DNA of 64,000 nt, from the NCBI RefSeq assembly GCF_900114375.1, contig NZ_FOSV01000013.1, positions 62,001 to 126,000 of the forward strand. The letters run 5' to 3'. The notes below the pieces were generated by a model. It did not search any database. It was not told the DNA's origin and worked only from the letters and a program-made list of their open reading frames with translations. Source of the stretch: Methylorubrum salsuginis. Lineage in GTDB: Bacteria > Pseudomonadota > Alphaproteobacteria > Rhizobiales > Beijerinckiaceae. Each line of letters begins with the position of its first letter. Within the stretch, counting starts at the first letter, position 1. The position numbers and the translations under genes were made by a program. Below are positions 16,979 to 26,398 of the stretch, piece after piece.

Positions 16979-19528
16979 ATGACGCCCCTCGACATCCTGA
17001 CGCCCCTGCGCCCCAAGGCCGAGGCCGGCCGCGCGCCGACGGGCGACGAGGCCGGACCGCGCGCGGCCCCCGGTTTCGAGGCGATGCTGGACGCGCTCGA
17101 GATTCGTCCCGCCCCCACGGAGGCGGGTGCCGACGGCAAGGAAGCCGAAGCCGCATCGCCCCGGCTCCCTGCCGATCCCGGCTCCGGTGAAGCCGCGACC
17201 GACGAGACCGGCGCGTCTTTGCGCGACCTCATGGCGCTCACGGCACCGGTCCCTGTGGGGCTCGCCCCGCCGGCCCTGCCGCCGGAGGCGGCCCTCTCGG
17301 CGATCGTGCAGCGCGCCGCCGCCCGCGCGGGCGTGCCCGCCGCCGAGGCGCCTGCGCCCGCGCCGCGCATGACCCTCGTCGGCATCGAGACCCATTTCGC
17401 GCCGGTCCAGCCTCGGGCCTTGCCGGGCGCCGCGGCGACCCCGCCGGTCGGATTCACGCTTCCGGAGCAGGCGCCGTCCGCCGCGACCGCGATTGCCCTC
17501 GACGCCCCTGCCCTCGACGCCCCTGCCCTCGACGCCCCTGCCCTCGACGCCGCTCCCCTCGAAGCCCCCGCGCCTGCCGCCGGCTCGGCGTCCCGCGTCG
17601 TCGAACCGGGCGTCCCCTCGGCACCGGGCCGATCGCCGAATGCCGCCGCCTCACCGATGCCGACGGCCGCGCCTTCGTCCGCCGCCTCCGACACCGGGTC
17701 TCCAGCCGAAGCCGAGCACGGCGCGCCCCGGCAGGCTGCGGCGATCACGGCTCCGGGCGCCCCCACGGCCCATCAGGCTTCGGCCGAGGACGCGGCGATG
17801 TCGCCCGCCGGGCGGGCGGATGCCGCCACGGCGCCGCGCCCGGCCGTCGCTTCTCTCTCGCACGATATCCGGCCCGTCCCGACCGAGGCACCGATCGGCG
17901 ACGTCTCGACCCGGATACCGGCCGCGCCCTCCGTTCCAAGCGACGTGCCGGCTCCGCAGACCGCGCCGCGCCCAGTTCCCGCGACCACCGGAGCGGGCGT
18001 CGCGCCCGAGGCCCCTCGCCGGGCCGGATTGGCCGATCCGCTCCCCGCCCAAGGGGCGCCCCCCTTGGAAGCCGGCGCAGGAACGGCGTCGAACGCGACC
18101 GCGGCCGACCGATCCGCATTTGCGGCGACCGAGGCGCCGCCGAGTCCCGACGTGAGCCAGGCTGCGGTGGCAGCACCTTCCGTCCCCTCCACCGCCCCCG
18201 CCGCGCATACGGCCCCGCCGTCGGGGATACCGTCCGCATCGATCACCGCCGCGGCGCTCTCGCACGCTTCGATGGAGATCGCGCGCGCGCGTCCTGCGGT
18301 CGCCGATGAAGCGGGAACGGTGCGCCCGCACCCGGACGGGCGGACAATTCCTGCCCCCGCGGCCCCACCCGCGGAATCCACCGCGCCTGTTCAGCCGCAC
18401 GATGCCGCACCGAGCGACATCGTGCGCCTCGCGACGGCGGCGCCCGCCATCGCGGCGGCGGCTCCGCGGGCCGCGCGCGGCGAGACGCAGCGCCCGCTCG
18501 ACGAGGCGGCGACCGCCCAGGAAGCGGGCGCCGAGGCCGCGGCGCCGCACATCGATCACGCGGCGGTCGCGCCGGTTCCGGGTGGCGCCGCACATCGTGC
18601 ATCCGCAGAACGGACGGCCACGGCGCAGGCCGGCACGCCGCCGGGCGACGCCGGAGCGCAGACGACGTCGCCCAGCGCACCCCAACCGGCCCTGCCCGAA
18701 AAGGCGGATGCCGCACCGAAGGACGATGCCCCGTCCCCGGCGGGGGCACAGGCACAGGCCGGGGCGATGCCGGCCGTCCCACCGTCGCGGTCGGAGGCGA
18801 GCGTGGCGCCGCAGCGGGCGGAGCAAACGGTCGGCGTCCCGCCGGCCCGAGCCGAGACGACGGTCGGCGCGGAGCGGACATCGGACGAAAGCCTCGGCAC
18901 CGCCGGCGCCTCGGCCTCGGCCGAGCCGCGCGCTCCGGAAGCGCCGGTCCCCGCGGCCTCGATCGCGCCGACCCATGCCGGGCCTTCGGTGCCGGCCTCG
19001 CCGCTGCGCCAGATCGTCGATGCGGTGAGCGCGCAATTCCCGGCGGCCCCGCCCTCGGCGGCCCCCCGGACGGCCCTGCCGGTCGAGGCCGGGCCGTTGC
19101 GCATCCTGACACTCCAGCTTCATCCCGCCGATCTCGGCACCGTGCTGGTGCGGATGCGGCTGCAGGACGGGCGGCTGGAAATGAACCTGCGCACCGGGCG
19201 CGAGGAGACCGCCGAGCGCCTGCGCCGCGAGGGCGGCGCGCTCTCGGACCTGCTGCGCGAGGCCGGCTACGCGCCACAATCGCTCACCATCGAGGCGGGC
19301 GGCGGCGCCTCCCTCGGCCACGCATCGGAACGCGGATCTGCTCAGAATTTCGCAGCAGGTCCCCAGAACGGACAATCGGGCGGCGGCGCCCCCGACCAGT
19401 CGCCGAGCCGGCGCCCGTCCCGCGAGGGACAGGAGGCCACCTCTCGCGTCCAGGAACAGGACCATGACAGCGCGTCTTCCACTCGCGATCGCGGCGATCT
19501 TCGAGATCGCGGCGATCTGTATCTCTAG
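16979..19528 (+). CDS. fliK: Flagellar hook-length control protein FliK (MotD-like)
   Basis: 849 residues. Nearly 700 N-terminal residues are low-complexity Ala/Pro/Thr-rich and probably disordered, as in FliK rulers. Only the C terminus is conserved: RILTLQLHPADLGTVLVRMR followed by LEMNLRTGREETAERLRRE and LREAGYAPQSLTIE, the FliK C-terminal (export switch) domain. It contains a 15-bp tandem repeat near its start. The ATG at 16979 begins MTPLDILTPL; a GTG at 16976 is adjacent. Its last 65 bases overlap the transglycosylase gene. Confidence 0.88.
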   Translation: MTPLDILTPLRPKAEAGRAPTGDEAGPRAAPGFEAMLDALEIRPAPTEAGADGKEAEAASPRLPADPGSGEAATDETGASLRDLMALTAPVPVGLAPPALPPEAALSAIVQRAAARAGVPAAEAPAPAPRMTLVGIETHFAPVQPRALPGAAATPPVGFTLPEQAPSAATAIALDAPALDAPALDAPALDAAPLEAPAPAAGSASRVVEPGVPSAPGRSPNAAASPMPTAAPSSAASDTGSPAEAEHGAPRQAAAITAPGAPTAHQASAEDAAMSPAGRADAATAPRPAVASLSHDIRPVPTEAPIGDVSTRIPAAPSVPSDVPAPQTAPRPVPATTGAGVAPEAPRRAGLADPLPAQGAPPLEAGAGTASNATAADRSAFAATEAPPSPDVSQAAVAAPSVPSTAPAAHTAPPSGIPSASITAAALSHASMEIARARPAVADEAGTVRPHPDGRTIPAPAAPPAESTAPVQPHDAAPSDIVRLATAAPAIAAAAPRAARGETQRPLDEAATAQEAGAEAAAPHIDHAAVAPVPGGAAHRASAERTATAQAGTPPGDAGAQTTSPSAPQPALPEKADAAPKDDAPSPAGAQAQAGAMPAVPPSRSEASVAPQRAEQTVGVPPARAETTVGAERTSDESLGTAGASASAEPRAPEAPVPAASIAPTHAGPSVPASPLRQIVDAVSAQFPAAPPSAAPRTALPVEAGPLRILTLQLHPADLGTVLVRMRLQDGRLEMNLRTGREETAERLRREGGALSDLLREAGYAPQSLTIEAGGGASLGHASERGSAQNFAAGPQNGQSGGGAPDQSPSRRPSREGQEATSRVQEQDHDSASSTRDRGDLRDRGDLYL
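17494..17553 (+). repeat. 15-bp in-frame tandem repeat inside fliK
   Basis: Four copies of a 15-bp unit of the type gccctcgacgcccct encode ALDAP four times (the last copy ALDAA) in the disordered part of FliK. The unit keeps the reading frame. If FliK works as a ruler here, copy number would change its length. Confidence 0.85.
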
Positions 19529-20117
19529 CGCGTCGCTCGCCGCGACGGCGGTGCCGCCGGTTTCCGAGAGCGGCCGGCATGCCACCGCCTCGGATGGGCC
19601 GGACGGCAACGCGCGGGCGGGCTCGAATGTCTGCGAGCAGCAGATGGCGCGGGCCGCCGCGCGCTACGGCGTGCCGCTCGGCATGCTCTACGCGGTCGGC
19701 CTCACCGAGAGCGGCAAACGCGGCTCGCTCCAGCCCTATGCGATGAACATCGGCGGCCGCGCCTATTTCGGCACCGGCCCGGCGGACGTGATCGCGCGGC
19801 TGGGCCAGGCCCAGCGCGAGGGCGTGCGGCTGGTCGATCTCGGCTGCATGCAGATCAACCACCACTATCACCGCGAAAAGTTCGCGTCGCTGGAGGCGAT
19901 GATCGACCCGGCCCAGAACGTCGAATACGCGACCCGCTTCCTCAAGGAACTGCGCGACCGCGAGGGAAGCTGGACGCTGGCGGTGGCGCGCTACCATGCC
20001 GGCCCGAACAACAACCCGGCCCAGAAGATCTATGTCTGCCGCGTCATCGCCAACATGGTCGCGACCGGCTTCGGCAACTGGACACCGGGGGCGAAGGCGT
20101 TCTGCCAGCCGGGGTGA
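19464..20117 (+). CDS. Lytic transglycosylase (SLT domain), probable flagellar peptidoglycan hydrolase
   Basis: 217 residues with a signal peptide (LAIAAIFEIAAICISSASLA). The SLT fold is visible: YGVPLGMLYAVGLTESG with the catalytic Glu, GCMQINHHYH, AQNVEYATRFLKEL and VARYHAGPNN. Such enzymes cleave the glycan backbone to let the rod through the peptidoglycan when FlgJ lacks its muramidase part. It starts inside fliK in another frame (65-base overlap), so it is part of the fliF-fliK operon. Confidence 0.9.
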   Translation: MTARLPLAIAAIFEIAAICISSASLAATAVPPVSESGRHATASDGPDGNARAGSNVCEQQMARAAARYGVPLGMLYAVGLTESGKRGSLQPYAMNIGGRAYFGTGPADVIARLGQAQREGVRLVDLGCMQINHHYHREKFASLEAMIDPAQNVEYATRFLKELRDREGSWTLAVARYHAGPNNNPAQKIYVCRVIANMVATGFGNWTPGAKAFCQPG

Positions 20118-20248
20118 ACCGGCCCCGGCTCACAGCCACCGGCGCTCCCGGCATCGCGCGCCGGACCGGGCGAACAATCGACCGGATCGATGGGTCGCCG
20201 TCATGCTGATCCGGACCGAAGCGGTTCAAGCGGACAAGATAGGTCGGC

Positions 20249-20932
20249 TCACCCGACGTAGGTATAGCCCATATACCGCTTGGCCTCGATCGGATCGTGG
20301 CCGAGGCGCTCGGCGATCTTCTTCCGAAGCTTGCTGACATGGCCCTCGATCACGCTTTCCTCGACGCCGTTGCTGTAGACGCCGTAGACCACGTTGAAGA
20401 CCTGGGTCTTGGTGAGCCGGCGCCCGCGGTTGCGCACGAGATATTCGAGGATATGACGCTCGCGCCGCGGCAGGGAGAGCGGAACGCCGTCGATCTCGGG
20501 ATCGCGCCCGTCATGGAACACCTTGAGGCGCTCGGCCGCAGGTGCGGTCTCGGTCGGGGCGGGCAGCGCACCGTTGACCCGGCGCCAGATCGCCTCGGAG
20601 CGGGCCAGGATCTCGCGCACATGGACGGGCTTGGGCAGCACGTCGTCGATGCCGGCGTCGAGCAATTGCACCGTCTGCTCGAGCGAACGCAGGTCGGAGA
20701 GGGCGATGATCGGCGCGCGGGAATGGCGGCGGATCGAGGTGGCGCATTTAGCCCGGTCCTCGAAATCGCCGAGCAGGAAGCCCTGTACCGCGTCGAGGTC
20801 GCTCTGGGAGGCGGCCTCGATCCAGCTCAGGAACTCGTCGGGCAAGAGACCGAACGACGACACCCCTTCACGCTCGAAACTCGCCCTGTAGCCGGCATTC
20901 ACCGATTCCCGCGGATCGACCAGGAAATACAT
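20249..20932 (-). CDS. ftcR: Flagellar transcriptional regulator FtcR (OmpR-type response regulator)
   Basis: 227 residues from the ATG at 20932 (MYFLVDPRESVNAGY). The N-terminal half is an atypical receiver: the usual acidic pair near residue 8 is not obvious, but DVLPKPVHVREI keeps the Lys. The C-terminal half is an OmpR/PhoB winged helix (LPRRERHILEYLVRNRGRRL, EESVIEGHVSKLRKKIAERL, RYMGYTYVG). In Brucella, FtcR activates flagellar genes. Here it sits between the motility operon and the fliN-flhB cluster, which supports that role. The frame continues upstream without similarity. Confidence 0.88.
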   Translation of the reverse strand: MYFLVDPRESVNAGYRASFEREGVSSFGLLPDEFLSWIEAASQSDLDAVQGFLLGDFEDRAKCATSIRRHSRAPIIALSDLRSLEQTVQLLDAGIDDVLPKPVHVREILARSEAIWRRVNGALPAPTETAPAAERLKVFHDGRDPEIDGVPLSLPRRERHILEYLVRNRGRRLTKTQVFNVVYGVYSNGVEESVIEGHVSKLRKKIAERLGHDPIEAKRYMGYTYVG

Positions 20933-21195
20933 CGACAGTTCATCCCCCGGAGCCGGCCCAACACCGGCCGGGCGCCGCGGAGGGGTGGGCGCCGCCCGGA
21001 GCGGAGCCGACGCGAACCCTCGATTCGCGGCCACACTCATCCATGTCGCGGTGCAGCAGGCCGGTCAATTACGGTCGCATTGTATTCACAATTCCGGAAG
21101 TGAACGTTGCATTCCTGCTCTTTTCGCGCGGCCCTGGGAAATCGCCCTCCGCACGGGAATGGGGGCGGATCGGCCTGCCGTTCGGGGACGAGACG

Positions 21196-21642
21196 TCAGG
21201 CGTTGCCGACCCGAGCCTGGGCGAGAGCGTGGGCGAAGCCGTCGAGGCAGAGCGCGGCGGCATCCTCGGCGACGATGCGCTGGATCGCGATGCCGGCGAA
21301 CATCTCATCGAGGACCAGCTTGAAGAACACGGTCAGCGGCTGGGCCGAGAATTCCATGTCGAGCACGACCTGCATGGAGCGGCCGAAATCGAGGTTCACG
21401 TCGGCACCATCGGCATAGGTCAGGACCGAATCCTTGAAGAACAGCTCGGCCGAGGAGGCGACCACGTCGGCGATGTTGCCGTGGTGCTGCCCGCGAATCC
21501 AGCCGATCAGCACGCCGCCATCGACGAGGCAGAGTTCGCCGATGAAGTCGCGCAGGGCATTGGCGAAAATCTCCTCGGCGGCGGCGATGCCGGGGGGAAG
21601 GCCGGGACGTCCGGGCGAGAGGGGAGCGGCCTGAGCAGTCAT
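21196..21642 (-). CDS. Conserved-looking protein of unknown function in the fliN-fliG-flhB operon
   Basis: 148 residues, not recognised. The start ATG overlaps the flhB stop (ATGA), so it is translated with the flagellar switch and export genes. It has no signal peptide or clear membrane helix. It looks like a mixed alpha/beta protein with the segments RDFIGELCLVDGGVLIGWIR, ADGADVNLDFGRSMQVVLDM and FKLVLDEMFAGIAIQRI. A soluble helper of flagellar export or gene control is possible, but this is inference from position only. Confidence 0.75.
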   Translation of the reverse strand: MTAQAAPLSPGRPGLPPGIAAAEEIFANALRDFIGELCLVDGGVLIGWIRGQHHGNIADVVASSAELFFKDSVLTYADGADVNLDFGRSMQVVLDMEFSAQPLTVFFKLVLDEMFAGIAIQRIVAEDAAALCLDGFAHALAQARVGNA

Positions 21643-22703
21643 CGGGCTCTCGCGAAGAGGAAGAATAGGATCTGCGCCACGGCGCGGTAGAACTCCGCCG
21701 GAATCGTCTGATCGACCTGCACAGCATCGTACAGCGACCTTGCGAGAGGCTTGTCCTCGATCACGGCGATGCCTTTTTCCTCGGCGATTGCGCGAATACG
21801 TAATGCAATCAGGTCCTGCCCCTTGGCCAGCACCAGCGGAGCCGGGTTTTCCGTCGGCTCGTAGCGCAGGGCGATGGCGAAGTGGGTCGGGTTGGCGATC
21901 ACCACGGTGGCGCGATCGACGTTGGCGAGCATCTTGTTACGGGCACGGTCCTGGGCGAGCGAGCGCATGCGCGCCTTCACCGAAGGATCGCCCTCGGACT
22001 GCTTGTGCTCGTCCTTGATGTCCTGGCGCGACATCCGCAGCGAGCGCTGCCAGCGGATGCGCGACCAGACGAGGTCCCCCGCCACAATGACGATGATGGC
22101 GATCGCGACCGCCGAGACGAGGCGGATCGAAACGGTCAGGATCAGCTCTGGCAGCTGGCTCGGATCGACGAACATGGCATTGACGGCTCTGGTCCGCTCC
22201 GAGCGAAGGAGCAGGATGGCGACCACACTGACCGACAGGAATTTAACGACGGATTTCAGGAACTCGACTTGACCCTGTAACCCGAAGATTCGCGACATTC
22301 CGGCCATCGGTGAAACCCGCGACCATTTCGGCGTGATCCGGTCACCGACGAAACGCGGCAGGTTCTGCAGCAGCGACGCCACGAGACTGCACACGCACAA
22401 CAGCAGCAGGAACGGCAGCAGGAAGCGCCCGGTGGCGAGCGCCACCTGATGCAGCAGCATCGTGGCGTCCTCGCCGGTCTCGAGGCGAAAGCCCCGCGGC
22501 TCGTCGAGGAGCGGCGTCAGGCTCTGCGCGAGTTGCGCCGCCTGGCCCCTGGCAAAAAACGCGAGCGCCAGAAGAAAGCCGAGGATCGAGGCGAAGACCG
22601 GCGCCTCGCGCGAGAACGGGATGTCGCCCTTCTCGATCGCGTCGCGGACCCGCTTCTCGGTGGCGGCTTCTGTCTTGCTCTCCTTGTCGGTGTCCTCCGC
22701 CAC
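21639..22703 (-). CDS. flhB: Flagellar type III export switch protein FlhB
   Basis: 354 residues. The N terminus EAATEKRVRDAIEKGDIPFS is the FlhB/YscU signature, followed by four membrane segments. The self-cleavage site NPTH is present in VVIANPTHFAIALRYE, and the C-terminal domain ends with ARSLYDAVQVDQTIPAEFYR. FlhB switches export from rod/hook to filament substrates together with FliK, which is encoded nearby. The fliG stop lies 85 bases upstream. Confidence 0.97.
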   Translation of the reverse strand: MAEDTDKESKTEAATEKRVRDAIEKGDIPFSREAPVFASILGFLLALAFFARGQAAQLAQSLTPLLDEPRGFRLETGEDATMLLHQVALATGRFLLPFLLLLCVCSLVASLLQNLPRFVGDRITPKWSRVSPMAGMSRIFGLQGQVEFLKSVVKFLSVSVVAILLLRSERTRAVNAMFVDPSQLPELILTVSIRLVSAVAIAIIVIVAGDLVWSRIRWQRSLRMSRQDIKDEHKQSEGDPSVKARMRSLAQDRARNKMLANVDRATVVIANPTHFAIALRYEPTENPAPLVLAKGQDLIALRIRAIAEEKGIAVIEDKPLARSLYDAVQVDQTIPAEFYRAVAQILFFLFARAR

Positions 22704-22788
22704 GCCTCAGCCCCTTCGGGCGTCGGTGCGGAGGACAGGGCGCCGAAGATCCCCGCATGGGCTCGACGCAAACTCCCAAAAGATTCGG

Positions 22789-23838
22789 TCAGCGGATGAG
22801 GGCTTCATCCTCGCCTCCCGGATTGATCTCGATCTCACCGCGGCTGGCCATCTCCATGGCGGTGTCGGTGATGGAGCGGCGCGCTTCCATGACGTCGCGC
22901 TGCGCCGCCGGCTCGCCGCCGTTGAGTTCGTGTTCGACCATGCGGCGCACCCGGGCCGAGAGGGCGGAGAGCACGGTGCCGCGGAACTCCGCGTCGGTGC
23001 CCTTGAGGGCCAGCACAAGGCGGTCGTTCGGCACGGCGTCGAACAGGGTGGTGCGGGCGCGCGGCGCCAGCTTGACGATGTCGTCGAAGGTGAAGAGCAG
23101 GCCCTTGAGGATCTCGACCGATTTCGGACGCGACTCGCCGAGGCTGGTGAGCACGTCGTCCATCTGATGCCGCTCCATCTTGTTGATGATGTCGGCCATC
23201 TTGGCGTGGGTGTCGGCGCCGGAATTGCGGACGCCGTTGATCATGAAATCCTCGTGCAGCGTCTTCTCGATGCTCTGGAGCACCTCGTCGACGATCGGCT
23301 TGAAGCTCAGCATCCGCCGCATCACCGTGTTGCGGGTGGGCGCGGGCAGGTGGCCCATCACCTTGGCGGCGGTGGCCGGCTTGACCTTGGAAAGGATGAG
23401 GGCCGCGGTCTGGGGATGCTCCTTGACGAGGTAGCTCGCCAGCACGCTCTCCTGGACCGTGCCGAGGCGCTCCCAGACCGAACGGGTGGCGTTGCCGCGC
23501 ACCTCGGACAGGATGTCGGCGATCTGATCGGCGGGCAGCAGCCCCGTGAGCAGCTTCTCGACCTCGTTGGCGGTGCCGACGAGGCTGTTGCCGGCCTTGA
23601 ACTCCTCGGCGAAGTGCTCGACCACCGTGTCGAGCTGCTCGGGGCTGACCGCGCCGAGCTGCGAGGCCGAGCGGGTGATGCGCTTCAGCTCGTCCGGCTC
23701 GAAATACTTGATCAGCCGCCCGGCCGCCGGCTTGCCCATGGCGAGCAGCAGCGCAGCGACCTGATCGGTCGGATCGAGCCGGCGGCCCATGGCGCGGGCC
23801 GGTGCGGGAGCTGGAACGGGGCTCGCGGACATCCTCAC
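22789..23838 (-). CDS. fliG: Flagellar motor switch protein FliG
   Basis: 349 residues. The FliG order is visible: the N-terminal domain that binds FliF, the middle part with EHPQTAALILSKVKPATAAK, and the torque domain with LLFTFDDIVKLAPRARTTLF and DRLVLALKGTDAEFR. The C terminus (AMEMASRGEIEINPG) is typical. It links the MS ring to the C ring and receives stator force. The position between fliN and flhB suggests an operon. fliM is absent from this cluster. Confidence 0.96.
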   Translation of the reverse strand: MRMSASPVPAPAPARAMGRRLDPTDQVAALLLAMGKPAAGRLIKYFEPDELKRITRSASQLGAVSPEQLDTVVEHFAEEFKAGNSLVGTANEVEKLLTGLLPADQIADILSEVRGNATRSVWERLGTVQESVLASYLVKEHPQTAALILSKVKPATAAKVMGHLPAPTRNTVMRRMLSFKPIVDEVLQSIEKTLHEDFMINGVRNSGADTHAKMADIINKMERHQMDDVLTSLGESRPKSVEILKGLLFTFDDIVKLAPRARTTLFDAVPNDRLVLALKGTDAEFRGTVLSALSARVRRMVEHELNGGEPAAQRDVMEARRSITDTAMEMASRGEIEINPGGEDEALIR

Positions 23839-23912
23839 CCTGTCGGAGTGCTAGAGCGTCGGCCTGAAGAGGGGCTTTCGGCTTTCAGTGAAAGCCTTGC
23901 AGAACGAAGAGT

Positions 23913-24233
23913 CTAGCCGGCTTGATCGGAGCCGGAGGGTCCGACCACCTCGGTGAGCGAAATGCCGAAGCGGGAATTGTCCTCCTCGACGATGACGATC
24001 TCGCCGCGGGCGATGACCCGGCCGTTGACCATCACGTCCACCGGCTCGCCGACCCGGTGATCGAGGGGGACGACGGCGCCGCGGCCGAGCTTCATCAGGT
24101 TGGCGACCGGCATGGTGGCCGAGCCGAGAACCACCTGCATCAGCACCGGGATGCGCAGGATCGAATCGAGGTTGCGGCCCTCGCCGATCAGCGTGTCGGC
24201 GGCGGTCTCGGTGTCGGGGAACGGGCTGCTCAT
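23913..24233 (-). CDS. fliN: Flagellar motor switch protein FliN
   Basis: 106 residues, the usual short FliN. The SpoA/surface-presentation domain covers the C-terminal two thirds: RIPVLMQVVLGSATMPVANL, GAVVPLDHRVGEPVDVMVNG, IARGEIVIVEEDNSRFGISL. It forms the bottom of the C ring. It is the first gene of the fliN-fliG-flhB-unknown group on the minus strand, and its promoter is probably in the 78-base gap before the CinA-like gene. Confidence 0.95.
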   Translation of the reverse strand: MSSPFPDTETAADTLIGEGRNLDSILRIPVLMQVVLGSATMPVANLMKLGRGAVVPLDHRVGEPVDVMVNGRVIARGEIVIVEEDNSRFGISLTEVVGPSGSDQAG

Positions 24234-24311
24234 CGCGGGTAAGCTCGTGGGTCTGAAGCCTGGCCTTCCCGTCCCTCTAACGCGTCTGGCTGACGCGAGG
24301 CTGTCGCCCGC

Positions 24312-25058
24312 TCAACCGCGCAACGGCTCCAGCATCGCCTCGATCGCGGCCCGCGCCGCCGCCACGGCCTCCGCGTCGCGCCCGCGCACGACGATGCGGT
24401 TGCGAAACCCCTCCGCCGTCATCGACGGGTAGGAGCCGATCGACACGCCGCCATGCGCCGCCGCGATGGTGCCGAGCGCACCCGCGAAATTGCCCTCGGG
24501 GATGGCGCCGGCCTCGATCGTCTCGGAGATGACCGGCGCGTTCGAGGTTAGGGTCGGGCGGATTTCTTCGAGCATCGCGTTCATGATCTGCGGCACCCCG
24601 GCCATCACGTGGACGTTGCCGATGCGGAAGCCCGGTGCCTTCGAGATCGGGTTGGCGATGAGATCGGCGCCAAACGGGATGCGGGCCATGCGAAGCCGAG
24701 CCTCGTTGAGGTCTTCCGGGCGATGGCGCTCCAGCAGCATGGCACGCGCGCGCTCGTCCACGTCGATGCCGACCCCGAACGCCTTGGCCACGCTGTCGGC
24801 GGTGATGTCGTCGTGCGTCGGGCCGATGCCGCCGGAGGTGAAGAGGTAGGTGTAGCGGGCCCTGAGCGCGTTCACCGCGTCGACGATCTCGTCCATCACG
24901 TCCGGGACGATGCGCACCTCGCGCAGATCAATGCCGACCTCGGTCAGCACGTCGGCGATGGCGCCGATGTTCTTGTCCTTGGTGCGCCCCGACAGGATCT
25001 CGTCGCCGATGATCAGGATCGCGGCGGTCACTTCGGTTTTCGATGATTCCTGGGACAT
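24312..25058 (-). CDS. CinA N-terminal/MoaB-like molybdopterin-binding domain protein
   Basis: 248 residues. The MPT-binding fold is clear: AILIIGDEILSGRTKDKN at the N terminus and YLFTSGGIGPTHDDITADSVAKAFG in the middle, then VHVMAGVPQIMNAM. It lacks the C-terminal amidohydrolase domain of full CinA. Such stand-alone proteins are annotated as competence/damage-inducible A or molybdopterin-binding; the reaction is not settled by sequence. It is a single gene upstream of fliN. Confidence 0.88.
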   Translation of the reverse strand: MSQESSKTEVTAAILIIGDEILSGRTKDKNIGAIADVLTEVGIDLREVRIVPDVMDEIVDAVNALRARYTYLFTSGGIGPTHDDITADSVAKAFGVGIDVDERARAMLLERHRPEDLNEARLRMARIPFGADLIANPISKAPGFRIGNVHVMAGVPQIMNAMLEEIRPTLTSNAPVISETIEAGAIPEGNFAGALGTIAAAHGGVSIGSYPSMTAEGFRNRIVVRGRDAEAVAAARAAIEAMLEPLRG

Positions 25059-25155
25059 GCGGCCTCGGCGGCAATGATGCCCCTGGAAGCTAGAGCGGGG
25101 ATCGGTTTAGGCGAAGCCGCCGCGCCCGTCCCGCGCGGCGTCACGGGTGCGACCG

Positions 25156-25884
25156 ATGCGCTTTCCCTCGGAGCTGACGGAAGGCCGCCTCGTGCGGCGC
25201 TACAAGCGCTTCCTCGCCGACGTGGCGCTCCCCGACGGGCGCCTCGTCACCGCGCATTGCGCCAATCCCGGTGCGATGCTCGGACTCAACACTGAGGGCG
25301 CGCGGGTGCTGCTCTCGACCTCGACCAACCCATCGCGGAAGCTGCCTTATTCGTGGGAGCTGGTGGAGGCGGACCTGCCCGGCGGGCCGCAATGGGTCGG
25401 CATCAACACCGCGCGCCCCAACGCCCTGGTGGCGGAGGCGTTTCGCGAAGGCCGCCTCGCCCCGCTCGCGGGCTACGAGACGCTCCGGCCCGAGGTCGCC
25501 TACGGTCGCGCGAGCCGCGTCGATTTTCTGGCGAGCGGCGGCGGCCTGCCGCCCTGCCACGTCGAGGTGAAGAACTGCCACCTGATGCGCCACGCGGGGC
25601 TTGCCGAGTTTCCCGACTGCAAAGCCGCCCGCTCGGCCCGACACATGGAGGAACTGGCCAATGTGGTGCGAGAGGGCGGCCGGGCGATGCTGATCGTGGT
25701 GATCCAGATGCGGGCGGATCGGTTCGACGTGGCGCGCGACATCGACCCGGGGTTCGATCGGGCGTTTCGGGGGGCGCTGACCGCGGGGGTCGAGGCGTAC
25801 GCTTATCGGTGTGACGTGGGGTTGGACGGGGTGGTGATTGCCGAGGGGGTGCCGATTGTTGGCGGTGTCGCGAATGGAAGGTGA
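25156..25884 (+). CDS. sfsA: SfsA family DNA/RNA nuclease (sugar fermentation stimulation protein homolog)
   Basis: About 242 residues. SfsA signatures: GRLVRRYKRFLADVALPDGR, TAHCANPGAMLGL, WVGINTARPNALVAEAF, and the C-terminal VEVKNCHLM and FPDCKAARSARHMEELANVV. The family has a PD-(D/E)XK-like fold. The ATG at 25156 (MRFPSEL) fits family N termini better than the GTG at 25147. After its end the sequence becomes abruptly AT-rich. Confidence 0.93.
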   Translation: MRFPSELTEGRLVRRYKRFLADVALPDGRLVTAHCANPGAMLGLNTEGARVLLSTSTNPSRKLPYSWELVEADLPGGPQWVGINTARPNALVAEAFREGRLAPLAGYETLRPEVAYGRASRVDFLASGGGLPPCHVEVKNCHLMRHAGLAEFPDCKAARSARHMEELANVVREGGRAMLIVVIQMRADRFDVARDIDPGFDRAFRGALTAGVEAYAYRCDVGLDGVVIAEGVPIVGGVANGR

Positions 25885-26398
25885 GACTGGCGTGGTAAGT
25901 CTACTCACGACCCTTTGCGGAAGTTAGAAACGTCCGCTTGTAGGAAACCTGATGTGCCAGCTGCCTAGTGTTAGGGTGGGCGCTTCTCGCTAGTCTGATT
26001 TAAATGGGCGACATATAAGCTATACCTACCGCATAACTCTAATCACTCTGAGCGCATTAGATGGTTTTTCGAAAATTTAGGTCAATAAGCTAATATAGTG
26101 CTCCCTATTTGTTTGGAGTAACAACCGCTGGAAGAGTCAGAATTACAAATATAAGCAGTCAATGTGCTAGCATGCACTAACTTTACGAGCAAATTAATTC
26201 TCAGATATTACGGTGACTGTCTCAAAATCCATAGCTTCCAGTTTTGATAACCAACCTGCTCGGATTGCCTCTTTAACATAAGAAACACACATGCTAGGAT
26301 TGCGACCTACATTGATTCCTAGATGATGGTTCGACATCGCGGGGGCTGATTTTTATCCTACTAGCTCCCGAAGTCTTAAAGCTCTCTCGGAGGATGCA
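25885..26398. other. AT-rich intergenic stretch, no gene seen
   Basis: About 510 bases of AT-rich DNA that contrast sharply with sfsA. No open frame of useful size, tRNA or transposase remnant was recognised. It probably contains the promoter of the following secreted-protein gene, whose start is preceded by a strong GGAGGA ribosome site at about 26390. It forms the left part of a compositionally foreign patch. Confidence 0.6.
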
